DNA of 64,000 nt. Source: DATARH01 sp035550515 (GTDB lineage: Bacteria; Pseudomonadota; Alphaproteobacteria; ATCC43930; CGMCC-115725). Position numbers and translations under genes: made by a program. This document shows positions 35,580 to 47,365 of the stretch, in pieces; the first letter of the stretch is position 1; each line of letters opens with the position of its first letter. The stretch spans positions 1-64,000 of the forward strand of contig DASZOZ010000007.1 of assembly GCA_035550515.1 (NCBI GenBank). Direction: 5' to 3'. The notes below the pieces were generated by a model. It was not told where the DNA came from, searched no databases, and saw only the letters and a list, made by a program, of their open reading frames with translations.

Positions 35580-35771
35580 ATGACTGTCGAGGCCGATACC
35601 GATCTCTTGCAGCGCGCGTTCACCCAGTGGACGCCGAACAGCCCCCGGAATGGCGAGCACCGCGGCCGGGTCGTGGAAGCCGAACCCGCATCCCAAACAG
35701 ACGAAGAACTGGTCTTTCCGACGCTGTCGCCGCCGCCGATTGCGTGGCCGCGGATTTTCCCGGGGCTATAA
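35580..35771 (+). CDS. Possible small protein, unknown
   Basis: The ATG at 35580 is preceded by GAGGAG about 10 bases upstream and opens 63 codons (MTVEADTDLLQRAFTQW to AWPRIFPGL). Third positions are mostly G or C, in keeping with real genes here. The product is acidic and Pro-rich at its end, with no recognised domain. It is the only candidate gene in the 498 bases between hsp20 and rpmE. Confidence 0.4.
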   Translation: MTVEADTDLLQRAFTQWTPNSPRNGEHRGRVVEAEPASQTDEELVFPTLSPPPIAWPRIFPGL

Positions 35772-35807
35772 CCGCGACGTGGCGGTCTCCGCGCAGGGGG
35801 TAACGGG

Positions 35808-36035
35808 CTACGATTTCAGCCCAAAGCCCTGGAAGCGCTTGTTGAAGCGCGCGAGCTGACCGCCGGTGTCGAGCAGGCGCTGCTGGCCGCCGGTCCAGGC
35901 GGGATGCGATTTCGGGTCGATGTCGAGGCGCAGCGTGTCGCCCTCCTTGCCGTAGGTCGACCGCGTCTTGTACGAGCTGCCATCGGTCATCAGGATGGTG
36001 ATCTCGTGGTAATCGGGGTGGATGCCGTCTTTCAT
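35808..36035 (-). CDS. rpmE: 50S ribosomal protein L31
   Basis: The ATG at 36035 gives 75 residues. MKDGIHPDYHEITILMTDGS at the start, DIDPKSHPAWTGGQQRLLDT and QLARFNKRFQGFG are conserved. There are no cysteines, so it is the zinc-free form common in Alphaproteobacteria. Confidence 0.95.
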   Translation of the reverse strand: MKDGIHPDYHEITILMTDGSSYKTRSTYGKEGDTLRLDIDPKSHPAWTGGQQRLLDTGGQLARFNKRFQGFGLKS

Positions 36036-36164
36036 CGCGCGCGCCTTTGCACCGGAGGCGCGGGTTATACAGGCGCCCTTCCGCCAAGACAAGTTGCGCC
36101 GCCGCGACACGCCGCCGTCCCGGCACGGACGGCGGCGTGTCGGCCCTTCGGCTGGACGGTCCGC

Positions 36165-36491
36165 CTAGTGCAGGATGTGCACCACGCGGCGCGTGCCGGG
36201 ATCGACCAGCACGGTCTGGTCGCCGATCGTGGCGTATTCGTAGCGCCAGTGCCGCTCGGCCGGGAAGGTGTAGAGCTGGATCGCCTCCGGCAGCACGGCG
36301 CCGGTGGTCACCGTGAAGCCGGCCGGCGGCGGCACCATCGGCCGATGCTCGCGGACCACATACTGGCGCATCTCGGTTTCCTCGGCCGGGGCGATGGTGG
36401 TGGTGGTCACGGTTTTGGTTTCGGTCATCGACTGGGCGAAGGCCGGCGCGGCGACCAGCGCCAATGCCGTAGCCAGAACAATGCGTTTCAC
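36165..36491 (-). CDS. DUF1236 family exported protein
   Basis: A GTG at 36491, with AAAGGA about 8 bases upstream, gives 108 residues. KRIVLATALALVAAPAFAQ is a signal peptide cleaved after AFAQ. The C-terminal YEYATIGDQTVLVDPGTRRV is the DUF1236 signature. These small periplasmic proteins are common in Alphaproteobacteria and of unknown function. A candidate EcfG-type promoter lies upstream. Confidence 0.75.
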   Translation of the reverse strand: MKRIVLATALALVAAPAFAQSMTETKTVTTTTIAPAEETEMRQYVVREHRPMVPPPAGFTVTTGAVLPEAIQLYTFPAERHWRYEYATIGDQTVLVDPGTRRVVHILH

Positions 36492-36525
36492 AGCTTTATC
36501 CTTTCGACGTGTGAGCTTGCCCGCA

Positions 36526-36550
36526 AACATCAAAAGGAAAAGCTGGTTCC
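36526..36550 (-). promoter_or_regulatory. Candidate EcfG (general stress sigma) promoter for the DUF1236 gene
   Basis: On the minus strand GGAAC (36550-36546) is followed after 16 bases by TGTT (36529-36526), near the alphaproteobacterial general stress pattern GGAAC-N16-17-CGTT. It lies 35 bases upstream of the GTG start. One -10 base differs from the consensus, so this is tentative. Confidence 0.4.
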
Positions 36551-36604
36551 ACCCGGTAAACGCCGTTCGTTCGTGATCGACATTACAGACCAACGCACCG
36601 GTTG

Positions 36605-37789
36605 CTAGGCAGCGGCCGTCAGATACTCCATCGCCGAGACGACACCGCCTTTGCCATGCGGCACGCCGGTAAGGTCGAGCGCCATTTCGACGGCGGCGAG
36701 CGAGCCGAGCACCATGGCCTCGTTGAGGTCGCCGAGATGGCCGATGCGGAAGAGGCGGCCTTTGAGGTTGCCGAGCCCGCCGCCGAGCGACACGTTGAAC
36801 TTGTCGAGCGCCGCCTGCCGCATCGCATCGGCGTCGTAGCCCTCGGGCAGCAGGACCGCGGTCACCGAGTCGGATTGCCCGGCGGGGTCGATCGAGAACA
36901 ATTCCGGCCCGTCATTCTGGCGCCAGGTGCGCACCGCGCGCCGGGTCGCCTCGGCGAGCCGGTGATGGCGCGCGAAGACGTTGTCGAGGCCTTCCTCTTC
37001 GAACATGCGCAGCGCTTCCTGCAGCCCGTAAAAGAAGTGCACCGGCACCGTGCCGTTCCAGTAGCCCTGCCGCGGATCGCCGTCGAGCAGGCGCCGCCAA
37101 TCCCAGTAGACGCGCGGCAGCTTGGCGGCGGCGGTCGCGGCGATCGCCTTGGCGCTGACCCCGGTGAAGGCCATGCCGGTCGGCAGCATCAGCCCCTTCT
37201 GCGAGCCGACCACGGTCACGTCGACGCCCCATTCGTCCATGCGGAAATCGAACGAGCCGAGCGACGAGATCGTATCGACGCAGAACAGCGCCGGGTGCCT
37301 GGCGGCGTCGATCGCCTTGCGCATCGCCGCGATCGGGTGGCAGACGCCGGTCGAGGTCTCGTTGTGGACCGCCAGCACCGCCTTGATCTCGTGGTTCTTG
37401 TCCTCGCGCAGCCGCGCTTCCAGCTTGGCCGGATCGACTGGGCGCCGCCAGTCGTTGGCGAGCGTCTCGACCTGGAGGCCAAAGGCCTCCGCGCGCAGGC
37501 CCCAATTCATCGAGAAATAGCCGCTTTCGGCGACCAGCACCCGGTCGCCCGGGGAGAACAGGTTGACCAGCGCCGCCTCCCACGCGCCGTGCCCGGTCGC
37601 CGCGTAACCGAGGATCGGCTGTGTCGTCTTGAAGATCTTCTGCAAGCCGGCAAAGCATTCTTCCGAGATCGCCTTGAACGCGGCGCCGGTGAAGTCGGTC
37701 GTACCGCGGTCCATCGCGCGCAGGATGCGGTCCGGAATATTGGTCGGGCCGGGGTTCATAAAGAAATGCCAGCCGTTGCTGCCTGCCAT
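36605..37789 (-). CDS. Class V aminotransferase (serine/alanine-glyoxylate aminotransferase type)
   Basis: The ATG at 37789 gives 394 residues. FFMNPGPTNIPDRILRAM is the substrate-binding start. GYAATGHGAWEAALVNLFSP and AVLAVHNETSTGVCHP are conserved, as are FCVDTISSLGSFDF and the PLP Lys in VVGSQKGLMLPTG. It probably transfers an amino group from serine or alanine to glyoxylate. Serine-glyoxylate and alanine-glyoxylate roles cannot be separated by eye. No serine-cycle genes are adjacent. Confidence 0.85.
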   Translation of the reverse strand: MAGSNGWHFFMNPGPTNIPDRILRAMDRGTTDFTGAAFKAISEECFAGLQKIFKTTQPILGYAATGHGAWEAALVNLFSPGDRVLVAESGYFSMNWGLRAEAFGLQVETLANDWRRPVDPAKLEARLREDKNHEIKAVLAVHNETSTGVCHPIAAMRKAIDAARHPALFCVDTISSLGSFDFRMDEWGVDVTVVGSQKGLMLPTGMAFTGVSAKAIAATAAAKLPRVYWDWRRLLDGDPRQGYWNGTVPVHFFYGLQEALRMFEEEGLDNVFARHHRLAEATRRAVRTWRQNDGPELFSIDPAGQSDSVTAVLLPEGYDADAMRQAALDKFNVSLGGGLGNLKGRLFRIGHLGDLNEAMVLGSLAAVEMALDLTGVPHGKGGVVSAMEYLTAAA

Positions 37790-37937
37790 TGTTTGGTCCT
37801 TTAAAAGCCGGGCGCCGCGGGAGCGCCATGTCGCCGTCGGATGAGGGGCGCGCAGGATAATCGCGCGCAAACCTTTCGCAATCGCCAATCCGGCAGTCCG
37901 GCCGGCGCCGATCGTCGCGGTTCTTATGGGGTTCAGC

Positions 37938-38069
37938 ACAAAAAGAAGGCAGGGCCGGCGCCCTGCCTATGGCGTTTCCCGTTTCTCCGGCCGCGGACCA
38001 CCGCCGTCGGCCGGGTGTCTGGAACCTCCCTGAACTCGGGCCGGGCTGTTGCCCATGCTGAGTGCTATT
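37938..38069 (-). ncRNA. Possible small RNA or leader attenuator
   Basis: A promoter-like pair at 38098-38103 and 38076-38081 predicts a start near 38069, and a T-run terminator ends near 37938, giving an RNA of about 130 bases. The interior has GC-rich self-complementary stretches (GGGCAACAGCCC and GGCCGACGGCGG...CCGCGGCC). It matches no RNA family I recognise (not tmRNA, RNase P, SRP or glycine riboswitch). It could instead be a terminated leader of the aminotransferase gene 150 bases downstream, or simply the permease 3' UTR. Confidence 0.35.
37940..37968 (-). terminator. Rho-independent terminator
   Basis: The stem AGGCAGGGC/GCCCTGCCT has a short loop. Read on the minus strand it is followed by TCTTTTTG. 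It is the only good T-run terminator between the purine permease and the aminotransferase. Confidence 0.7.
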
Positions 38070-38075
38070 GCTGTT

Positions 38076-38103
38076 ATATTACGCAAACGGCCCGGACTGT
38101 CAC
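38076..38103 (-). promoter_or_regulatory. Sigma-70-like promoter
   Basis: On the minus strand GTGACA (38103-38098) and TAATAT (38081-38076) are separated by 16 bases, close to TTGACA-N17-TATAAT. It lies just after the permease stop and would drive the terminated transcript ending near 37938. Confidence 0.45.
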
Positions 38104-38113
38104 CTGCTTTCTT

Positions 38114-39403
38114 TCAAAACAGCGCGTATTTCAGGACGAAAATTGCCGCCAGCGCGACGAGCGAAGGATTCGCTTCGCGCCATCGCCCCGCCGCCAGCTT
38201 GACGGCGGCATAGGTGATGAAACCAAAGGCGATGCCGTTGGCGATCGAGAAGGTCAGCGGCATGATCAGCGCCGTCACGACTGCAGGCGCGTACTCGGTG
38301 ACGTCGCTCCAGTCGAGTTCGGCAAAGCCGCGCGCCATCAGGCAGGCGACGAACAGCAAGGCCGGCGCGGTGGCGTAGGGCGGCACCGACTCGGCCAGCG
38401 GCGCAAAGAACAGCGTCAGCAGGAACAGCACCGCGACGACGACCCCGGTCAGGCCGGTCCGGCCGCCGGCCCGGACCCCGGCGGCGCTTTCGATGTAGCT
38501 GGTGACGGTCGAGGTGCCGAGCAGCGACCCGGCGATCGACGCCGCGGAATCGACCACCAGCACCCGGTCGAGGCGCGGTATGTGGCCGGTCCGGTCGACC
38601 AGCCCGGCGCGATAGGCGACACCGACCAGCGTGCCGGTGTTGTCGAACAGGTCGACGAACAGGAAGACAAAGACGATCGTCGCGACGCCGATATCGAGCG
38701 CGCTCTTGAGGTCGAGCGCGAGAAAGGTCGGCGCAAGGCTCGGCGGGAGGCTGGCGATGCCGCCGAACGGCGATACGCCCAGCAGGATGCCGGCAAACGC
38801 CGTCGCGATGACCGCGAGGATGATCGCGCCCGGCACGCGCAGCCGGTCGAGCGCGACCATCGCGATGAAACCGGCCGCCGCCAGCAGCGTCGCCGGGGCT
38901 TTCACATCGCCCAGCGTGACCAGCGTCTCCGGGCTGGCGACGACGAGCCCGGCCTCCTTGAGCGCGATGATGCCGAGGAACAGCCCGATCCCCGCCGAGA
39001 TCGCGATCTTCTGCGACATCGGGATCGTGTCGATGATCCAGTGCCGCACCCGCGTGACGCTCAGCGCGAAAAACAGGCAGCCCGAGAGAAACACCGCGCC
39101 CAGCGCGACCTGCCAGCGATAATGCAGGCCGAGCACGACGCTGTAGGTGAAATACGCGTTGAGCCCCATGCCGGGGGCGAGCGCAAGCGGGTAGTTGGCG
39201 TAAAGCGCCATGAACAGCGTCGCGAGCGCCGAGGCCAGGCAGGTCGCGACAAACACCGCGCCCTTGTCCATCCCGGCGGCGGACAGGATTTGCGGGTTGA
39301 CCAGCGCGATATACGCCATTGTCAGAAATGTCGTCGCACCGGCGACGATCTCGGTGCGGACCGTGGTGCCGTTCTCGCGAAGGCGGAACAACCCATCGAG
39401 CAT
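38114..39403 (-). CDS. NCS2 family purine permease (AzgA-like)
   Basis: A 429-residue inner-membrane protein with about 12-14 hydrophobic segments. LRENGTTVRTEIVAGATTFL at the start, ALAPGMGLNAYFTYSVVLG near residue 75, and VDLFDNTGTLVGVAYRAGLV in the middle are hallmarks of the AzgA/GhxP/PurP group. These import adenine, guanine or hypoxanthine with protons. The substrate among purines is not resolved. Confidence 0.9.
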   Translation of the reverse strand: MLDGLFRLRENGTTVRTEIVAGATTFLTMAYIALVNPQILSAAGMDKGAVFVATCLASALATLFMALYANYPLALAPGMGLNAYFTYSVVLGLHYRWQVALGAVFLSGCLFFALSVTRVRHWIIDTIPMSQKIAISAGIGLFLGIIALKEAGLVVASPETLVTLGDVKAPATLLAAAGFIAMVALDRLRVPGAIILAVIATAFAGILLGVSPFGGIASLPPSLAPTFLALDLKSALDIGVATIVFVFLFVDLFDNTGTLVGVAYRAGLVDRTGHIPRLDRVLVVDSAASIAGSLLGTSTVTSYIESAAGVRAGGRTGLTGVVVAVLFLLTLFFAPLAESVPPYATAPALLFVACLMARGFAELDWSDVTEYAPAVVTALIMPLTFSIANGIAFGFITYAAVKLAAGRWREANPSLVALAAIFVLKYALF

Positions 39404-39506
39404 CGGCGACCTGCTGCGTTATCCGGTCGCCGAGTGTGCCGTCAGGTTGCGGGGGAGTAAATCCGTTGCCGCGGGGCGCGGGCCAGGAGCTGAGGAAGAC
39501 TGGGAA

Positions 39507-39656
39507 CTAGTCGGCCTCGCCCGCCTTGGCCTTTTCAAGTTCGGACGGATGGATGCGGTGGGTCGGGAAGCCGCTCGGCGTCGAGCATGCCCAAACCCCG
39601 CGGAAGCAGGCGAAAATGAACACGATCAGCGCGAGATTGACGTACCACGGAAACAT
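39507..39656 (-). CDS. 49-residue single-pass membrane peptide
   Basis: An ATG at 39656, with AGGAGAGA about 11 bases upstream, opens exactly 50 codons to a TAG. The product starts MFPWYVNLALIVFIFACFRG, one hydrophobic segment. It ends in a polar tail, THRIHPSELEKAKAGEAD. Codons are normal for the genome (GTC, CTC, ATC, GCC). It is divergent from the CBU_0592-like membrane protein. No family is recognised. Confidence 0.6.
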   Translation of the reverse strand: MFPWYVNLALIVFIFACFRGVWACSTPSGFPTHRIHPSELEKAKAGEAD

Positions 39657-39721
39657 CCAGCCCTCTCTCCTACACGTCGCTCGTTGCGCCTTCCGGCGTT
39701 CGCGATCGCCACGGGGGCATT

Positions 39722-40030
39722 ATGCCTGCATCGACTGCCCGGGAGATGACACAACCTGTTACAACCTTCATCGAACTCGTAAAGGCGGCGGTGGTGGAGC
39801 TGTATATTTTCCGGGCGATCGGCCTGCTGGGGGCGGCGGTGTTCGTCGTCGCCTATTTCGCCAACCAGGCGCGCTGGCTGAACGCGCATGACTGGCGTTT
39901 CCCGGCGGCCAACCTTGCCGGCTCGCTGTTGATCCTCGTCTCACTGTTTGGCGAGTGGAACCTGCCTTCGGTGGTGATCGAGGCGTTCTGGGCGGCGATC
40001 AGCGTTTACGGCTTGCTGAACCGCGCCTAG
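39722..40030 (+). CDS. CBU_0592-like small membrane protein
   Basis: 102 residues from the ATG at 39722, or 94 from an ATG at 39746. Three hydrophobic segments are visible: RAIGLLGAAVFVVAYFAN, FPAANLAGSLLILVSLF and VVIEAFWAAISVYGLL. This pattern matches the CBU_0592-like domain, of unknown function. It lies 46 bases before proS. Confidence 0.75.
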   Translation: MPASTAREMTQPVTTFIELVKAAVVELYIFRAIGLLGAAVFVVAYFANQARWLNAHDWRFPAANLAGSLLILVSLFGEWNLPSVVIEAFWAAISVYGLLNRA

Positions 40031-40076
40031 AGTGCCGGCCCGTCCTGCAACGAGATTGCCGCATAAAGAAGCCGCC

Positions 40077-41390
40077 ATGCGTCTGTCCCAATATTTTCTG
40101 CCGGTGCTGCGCGAGAACCCGGCCGAGGCGCAGATCGCCTCGCACCGGCTGATGCTGCGCGCCGGGATGATCCGCCAGTCGAGCGCCGGCATCTATTCCT
40201 GGCTGCCGCTGGGCCTCCGCGTGTTGAAGCGGGTCGAGCAGATCGTCCGCGAGGAGCAGGACCGCTCCGGCGCGCAGGAAGTGCTGATGCCGACGATCCA
40301 GTCGGCCGATCTGTGGCGCGAGAGCGGCCGTTACGACGATTACGGCGAGGAGATGCTGCGCATCCGCGACCGCCATGACCGCGAGATGCTGTACGGCCCG
40401 ACCAATGAGGAGGTGATCACCGCGATCGTCCGCGACGCGATCAAGAGCTACCGCGACCTGCCGAAGAACCTCTATCACATCCAGTGGAAATTCCGCGACG
40501 AGGTGCGCCCGCGCTTTGGCGTGATGCGCGGGCGCGAGTTCCTGATGAAGGATGCCTACAGCTTCGATGTCGACGCGGCCGGCGCCAAGCGCGCCTACAA
40601 CAAGATGATGGTCGCCTATCTGCGGACCTTCGCCCGGATGGGGCTGAAGGCGATCCCGATGCGCGCCGATACCGGGCCGATCGGCGGCGAGCTCAGCCAC
40701 GAATTCCAGATCCTGGCCGATACCGGGGAGAGCGCGGTCTATTGCGACAAGGCGTGGCTGGAGACCGACATCCTCGCCGAGGAGGTCGATTACGACGGCG
40801 ACCTCGAACTGTTCTTCAGGCGGTGGACGGCGCGCTACGCGGCGACCGACGAGATGCACGACGCCGGCAACTGCCCGATCCCCGAAAGCGAGCTGGTCAC
40901 CGCGCGCGGCATCGAAGTGGGCCATATCTTCAATTTCGGCAGCAAATATTCCAAGCCGATGGGCGCGGTGGTGAGCCTCGCCGACGGCAGCGCAGTGCCG
41001 CTGGAGATGGGGTCGTACGGGATCGGCGTGTCGCGGCTGGTCGGCGCGCTGATCGAGGCCAACCACGACGACAACGGCATCATCTGGCCCGAGAGCGTCG
41101 CGCCGTTCCAGGTCGGGCTGATCAACCTCCGCGCCGCCGACGCCAAATGCGCGGCCGCCGCCGACGCGCTGTACGGCAAGCTGCGCGCCGCCGGGGCCGC
41201 GGTGCTGTACGACGACCGCGACGAGTCCCCCGGCGCGAAATTCGCGACGATGGACCTGATCGGCTTGCCCTGGCAGCTGATCGTCGGCCCGCGCGGCGTC
41301 GCCGCCGGTACGCTCGAAGTCAAGAACCGCCGCACCGGCGACCGCCAGGACCTGCCGGCCGAGGCGGCATTGAGCCGCGTTTACGGCTAG
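40077..41390 (+). CDS. proS: Proline-tRNA ligase (short alphaproteobacterial type)
   Basis: The ATG at 40077 gives 437 residues, the short form without the editing insertion. Class II motif 1 lies in ASHRLMLRAGMIRQSSAGIY and motif 2 in QWKFRDEVRPRFGVMRGREF. Motif 3 lies in PLEMGSYGIGVSRLVGALIE. A C-terminal anticodon-binding domain starts at about SVAPFQVGLINL. It charges tRNA-Pro with proline. Confidence 0.96.
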   Translation: MRLSQYFLPVLRENPAEAQIASHRLMLRAGMIRQSSAGIYSWLPLGLRVLKRVEQIVREEQDRSGAQEVLMPTIQSADLWRESGRYDDYGEEMLRIRDRHDREMLYGPTNEEVITAIVRDAIKSYRDLPKNLYHIQWKFRDEVRPRFGVMRGREFLMKDAYSFDVDAAGAKRAYNKMMVAYLRTFARMGLKAIPMRADTGPIGGELSHEFQILADTGESAVYCDKAWLETDILAEEVDYDGDLELFFRRWTARYAATDEMHDAGNCPIPESELVTARGIEVGHIFNFGSKYSKPMGAVVSLADGSAVPLEMGSYGIGVSRLVGALIEANHDDNGIIWPESVAPFQVGLINLRAADAKCAAAADALYGKLRAAGAAVLYDDRDESPGAKFATMDLIGLPWQLIVGPRGVAAGTLEVKNRRTGDRQDLPAEAALSRVYG

Positions 41391-41402
41391 GAGTATCGGC
41401 AA

Positions 41403-41780
41403 GTGGCCGTCAGAGAAATCGACGAAACCGTCGCGGGCCAGGCGTCCTTTGATATGGCTAATCTCTGCCCCGAACGGACTGGCCTGCCGTTTGTCGTTTT
41501 TGTTTCCCAAAGGGGCGGAGCGCGGCGTGACGTCCGTGTGAAACTGTCACGCACGCCGCGCGTGCGCCCCGGCGAGATGATCACCGTCGCCGTCCGTCCT
41601 GCACCCCGTATCATCCAAGGCCGGATGAGCGGGCAGGAGTTCGACCTGGTGCGGCGCTGGATCGAGTTGAACGAGCCGGTTCTGGTCGATTATTGGAATG
41701 GCGTGATCGAGTACACGGAAGACGTGTTGGCTGCCTTGCAGCCGGTTGCCGAGCAGCCAAGAACTAGCGGGTTGTCGTGA
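41403..41780 (+). CDS. Conserved protein of unknown function
   Basis: A GTG at 41403, with GGAG about 8 bases upstream, gives 125 residues. Notable segments are ANLCPERTGLPFVVFVSQRG, DVRVKLSRTPRVRPGEMITV and LVDYWNGVIEYTEDVLAAL. I have a weak memory of similar alphaproteobacterial hypotheticals but no named family. It looks cytoplasmic. It overlaps the start of lolC by four bases, so it is translated with the lipoprotein exporter, though a link is unproven. Confidence 0.65.
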   Translation: MAVREIDETVAGQASFDMANLCPERTGLPFVVFVSQRGGARRDVRVKLSRTPRVRPGEMITVAVRPAPRIIQGRMSGQEFDLVRRWIELNEPVLVDYWNGVIEYTEDVLAALQPVAEQPRTSGLS

Positions 41781-43021
41781 TCTTCGGCGCGTTTGAGCGG
41801 ATGGTCGCGTTCCGCTATTTGCGGGCGCGGCGGCAGGAAGGGTTCGTCTCGGTCATCGCGATCTTTTCGCTGCTCGGCATCGCGCTCGGCGTGGCGACGC
41901 TGATCATCGTGATGTCGGTGATGAACGGGTTCCGCGCCGATCTGATCGGCCGGATTCTCGGCCTCAACGGCCATCTCGGCGTCTACGGCCCGGCGGCGAC
42001 GATGCCGGACTTCGACGCGACCGCCGCCAAGGTACGAGCGGTTCCCGGCGTGGTCGACGTGACCCCGCTGGTCGAGGGCCAGGTCATGGCGACCAGCCCC
42101 GCGGCCGCCTCCGGCGCGCTGGTGCGCGGCATCCGCCCCGACGACCTGCGCGCCCGGCAGATCATCGCCGACCATATCGTCGGCGGCTCGCTGGCCGATT
42201 TCCACGATGACGGCGTCGCCGTCGGCGACCGGCTGGCCAGCCGGCTGGGGCTCAAGGTCGGCGACAAGATCACGCTGATCTCGCCCGAGGGCACCGACAC
42301 CGCCTTCGGCACGATGCCGCGGCTCAAGGCCTACACGATCGCGGCGCTGTTCGATGTCGGCTTTTACGAATACGACAGCAGCTTTGTGTTCGTGCCGCTC
42401 GAATCGGCGCAAATCTTTTTCAAGATGCCGCAGCAGATCAGCTATCTGGAGGTCTTTGTCCGCGATGCCGACCGGTCGAGCCAGGAGGCGGCGCTGATCC
42501 GCGACGCGCTCGACGGCCAGGCGCGCATCCTCGACTGGCAGCGCTCGAACAGCGGTCTCGTCAACGCGGTCGAGATCGAGCGCAACGTGATGTTCCTGAT
42601 CCTGACGCTGATCATCGTCGTCGCCGCGTTCAACATCATCTCGGGCATGATCATGATGGTGAAGGACAAGGGCCGCGACATCGCCATCCTGCGCACGATG
42701 GGCGCGTCGCGCGGCATGATCCTGCGCATTTTCATGCTGTCGGGCGCGAGCATCGGGGTCACCGGCACGCTGCTCGGCTTTCTGCTCGGGCTGGCGATCA
42801 CCACCAACCTCGAAGCGATCCGCCAGTTCCTGCAGAGCGTGCTGCATGTCGAGCTGTTTTCCGCGGAAATCTATTTCTTCACCCGCATCCCGGCGCATAT
42901 CGACCACGGCGAGGTGACGGTGGTGGTGCTAATGGCCCTGGCCCTGTCGTTTCTCGCGACGCTGTACCCGTCCTGGCGCGCCGCCCGGCTCGATCCGGTC
43001 GAGGGGCTGCGTTACGAATGA
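41777..43021 (+). CDS. lolC: Lipoprotein-releasing ABC transporter permease (LolC/E family)
   Basis: A GTG at 41777 overlaps the preceding stop as GTGA and gives 414 residues. FERMVAFRYLRARRQEGFVS at the start and a membrane segment at about 22-46 open the protein. A large periplasmic domain runs to about 270. Three C-terminal membrane segments include DKGRDIAILRTMGASRGMIL, the coupling region. The end LYPSWRAARLDPVEGLRYE is typical. With LolD it extracts lipoproteins from the inner membrane. Confidence 0.93.
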   Translation: MIFGAFERMVAFRYLRARRQEGFVSVIAIFSLLGIALGVATLIIVMSVMNGFRADLIGRILGLNGHLGVYGPAATMPDFDATAAKVRAVPGVVDVTPLVEGQVMATSPAAASGALVRGIRPDDLRARQIIADHIVGGSLADFHDDGVAVGDRLASRLGLKVGDKITLISPEGTDTAFGTMPRLKAYTIAALFDVGFYEYDSSFVFVPLESAQIFFKMPQQISYLEVFVRDADRSSQEAALIRDALDGQARILDWQRSNSGLVNAVEIERNVMFLILTLIIVVAAFNIISGMIMMVKDKGRDIAILRTMGASRGMILRIFMLSGASIGVTGTLLGFLLGLAITTNLEAIRQFLQSVLHVELFSAEIYFFTRIPAHIDHGEVTVVVLMALALSFLATLYPSWRAARLDPVEGLRYE

Positions 43022-43698
43022 CCGAGCCGGCGCTGGAGCTGGTCGGCGTCCGGCGGGTGTTTCGCCAGGGCGGCGCCGAGTTGACGGTGCTGGACGGCGT
43101 CGACCTGGCGCTGCGGCCGGGGGAGCTGGTGGCGCTGGTCGGGCCTTCCGGCGCGGGGAAGTCGACCTTGCTGCACATCGCCGGGCTGCTGGAGCGGCCG
43201 AGCGCCGGCGAGGTGCGGATCGGCGGCCGGGAATGCGGCAGCCTGTCGGACGAACGCCGCACCTTGCTGCGCCGTGCGACGCTCGGTTTTGTCTACCAGT
43301 TCCACCATCTGCTGCCGGAATTCTCGGCGCTGGAAAACGTCATGCTGCCGCAGATGATCGCCGGCGTCGCGCGCGGCGCGGCGCGCGCGAAAGCGGCCGA
43401 CCTGCTGCGCCGGGTCGGGCTCGGCGAGCGGCTCGGACATCGCCCGGCGCGGCTGTCGGGCGGCGAGCAGCAGCGCGTCGCGATCGTCCGCGCGCTGGCC
43501 AACGACCCAAAAGTGCTGCTGGCCGACGAACCGACCGGCAATCTCGACCACACCACCGCCGAAGGGGTCATGGCGACGCTGATCGACGTGACGCGCGCCA
43601 CCGGGCTCGCCGCGCTGATCGCGACGCATAACCTCGACCTCGCCCGCCGGCTCGACCGCGCCGTGGCGCTGGAGAACGGGAAATTGCGGCCATCGTAA
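43018..43698 (+). CDS. lolD: Lipoprotein-releasing ABC transporter ATPase
   Basis: The ATG at 43018 overlaps the lolC stop as ATGA and gives 226 residues. Walker A is LVGPSGAGKSTLLHIAGLL. The Q-loop lies in GFVYQFHHLLPEFSALENV, the ABC signature is RLSGGEQQRVAIVRAL, and Walker B is VLLADEPTGNLD. It powers lipoprotein release to LolA. Confidence 0.95.
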   Translation: MTEPALELVGVRRVFRQGGAELTVLDGVDLALRPGELVALVGPSGAGKSTLLHIAGLLERPSAGEVRIGGRECGSLSDERRTLLRRATLGFVYQFHHLLPEFSALENVMLPQMIAGVARGAARAKAADLLRRVGLGERLGHRPARLSGGEQQRVAIVRALANDPKVLLADEPTGNLDHTTAEGVMATLIDVTRATGLAALIATHNLDLARRLDRAVALENGKLRPS

Positions 43699-43738
43699 TG
43701 TCGTAGGATGGGTTGAGGAACGAAACCCATCGCCGACA
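43699..43738. repeat. Hairpin repeat (TAGGATGGGTT...AACCCATC type)
   Basis: Nested complementary arms TGTCG/CGACA and GATGGGTT/AACCCATC surround GAGGAACG-like bases. It starts right after the lolD stop and lies before dnaE. The core resembles a widespread intergenic repeat of Alphaproteobacteria. Confidence 0.65.
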
Positions 43739-43886
43739 GATAGACGGGGCGGAGTCGCCGCGATTTCGGCGCCCGGTCCGCCCGACCATCGGCCGACATC
43801 GGCGGTTTTGCTGGCGCCGTTCGCCGCGGCTGATTTCGCCCGGCGATGATGCGATGCTGGCCCGCTTATCAAACACCGAGAGCCCG

Positions 43887-47354
<3,468 letters not shown>

Positions 47355-47365
47355 TATCGGCGGCT

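Larger units (their letters stand above)
37790..38113. other. 324-base gene-free region
   Basis: It lies between the permease stop and the aminotransferase start, both on the minus strand. It holds a minus-strand sigma-70-like promoter (38076-38103), a terminator hairpin with T-run (37940-37968) and the possible small RNA between them. The 147 bases nearest the aminotransferase show a ribosome site (AAAGGA) but no other clear element and no ORF. Confidence 0.8.

Noticed and set aside
35388..35696. 102-codon minus-strand ORF upstream of hsp20
   Set aside because: It covers the RpoH promoter and runs opposite the small plus-strand ORF, with no ribosome site or family match.
37938..38069. 6S RNA, RNase P, SRP RNA or riboswitch identity for the possible small RNA
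   Set aside because: None of the conserved cores of these families could be found by eye, so only a generic candidate is reported.
37841..39460. 539-codon plus-strand ORF across the purine permease
   Set aside because: It is antisense to the permease, very rich in Arg, Asp and Gln, and shows no domain.
39404..39506. Purine riboswitch upstream of the permease
   Set aside because: No conserved purine aptamer sequence or paired loops were seen in the leader.
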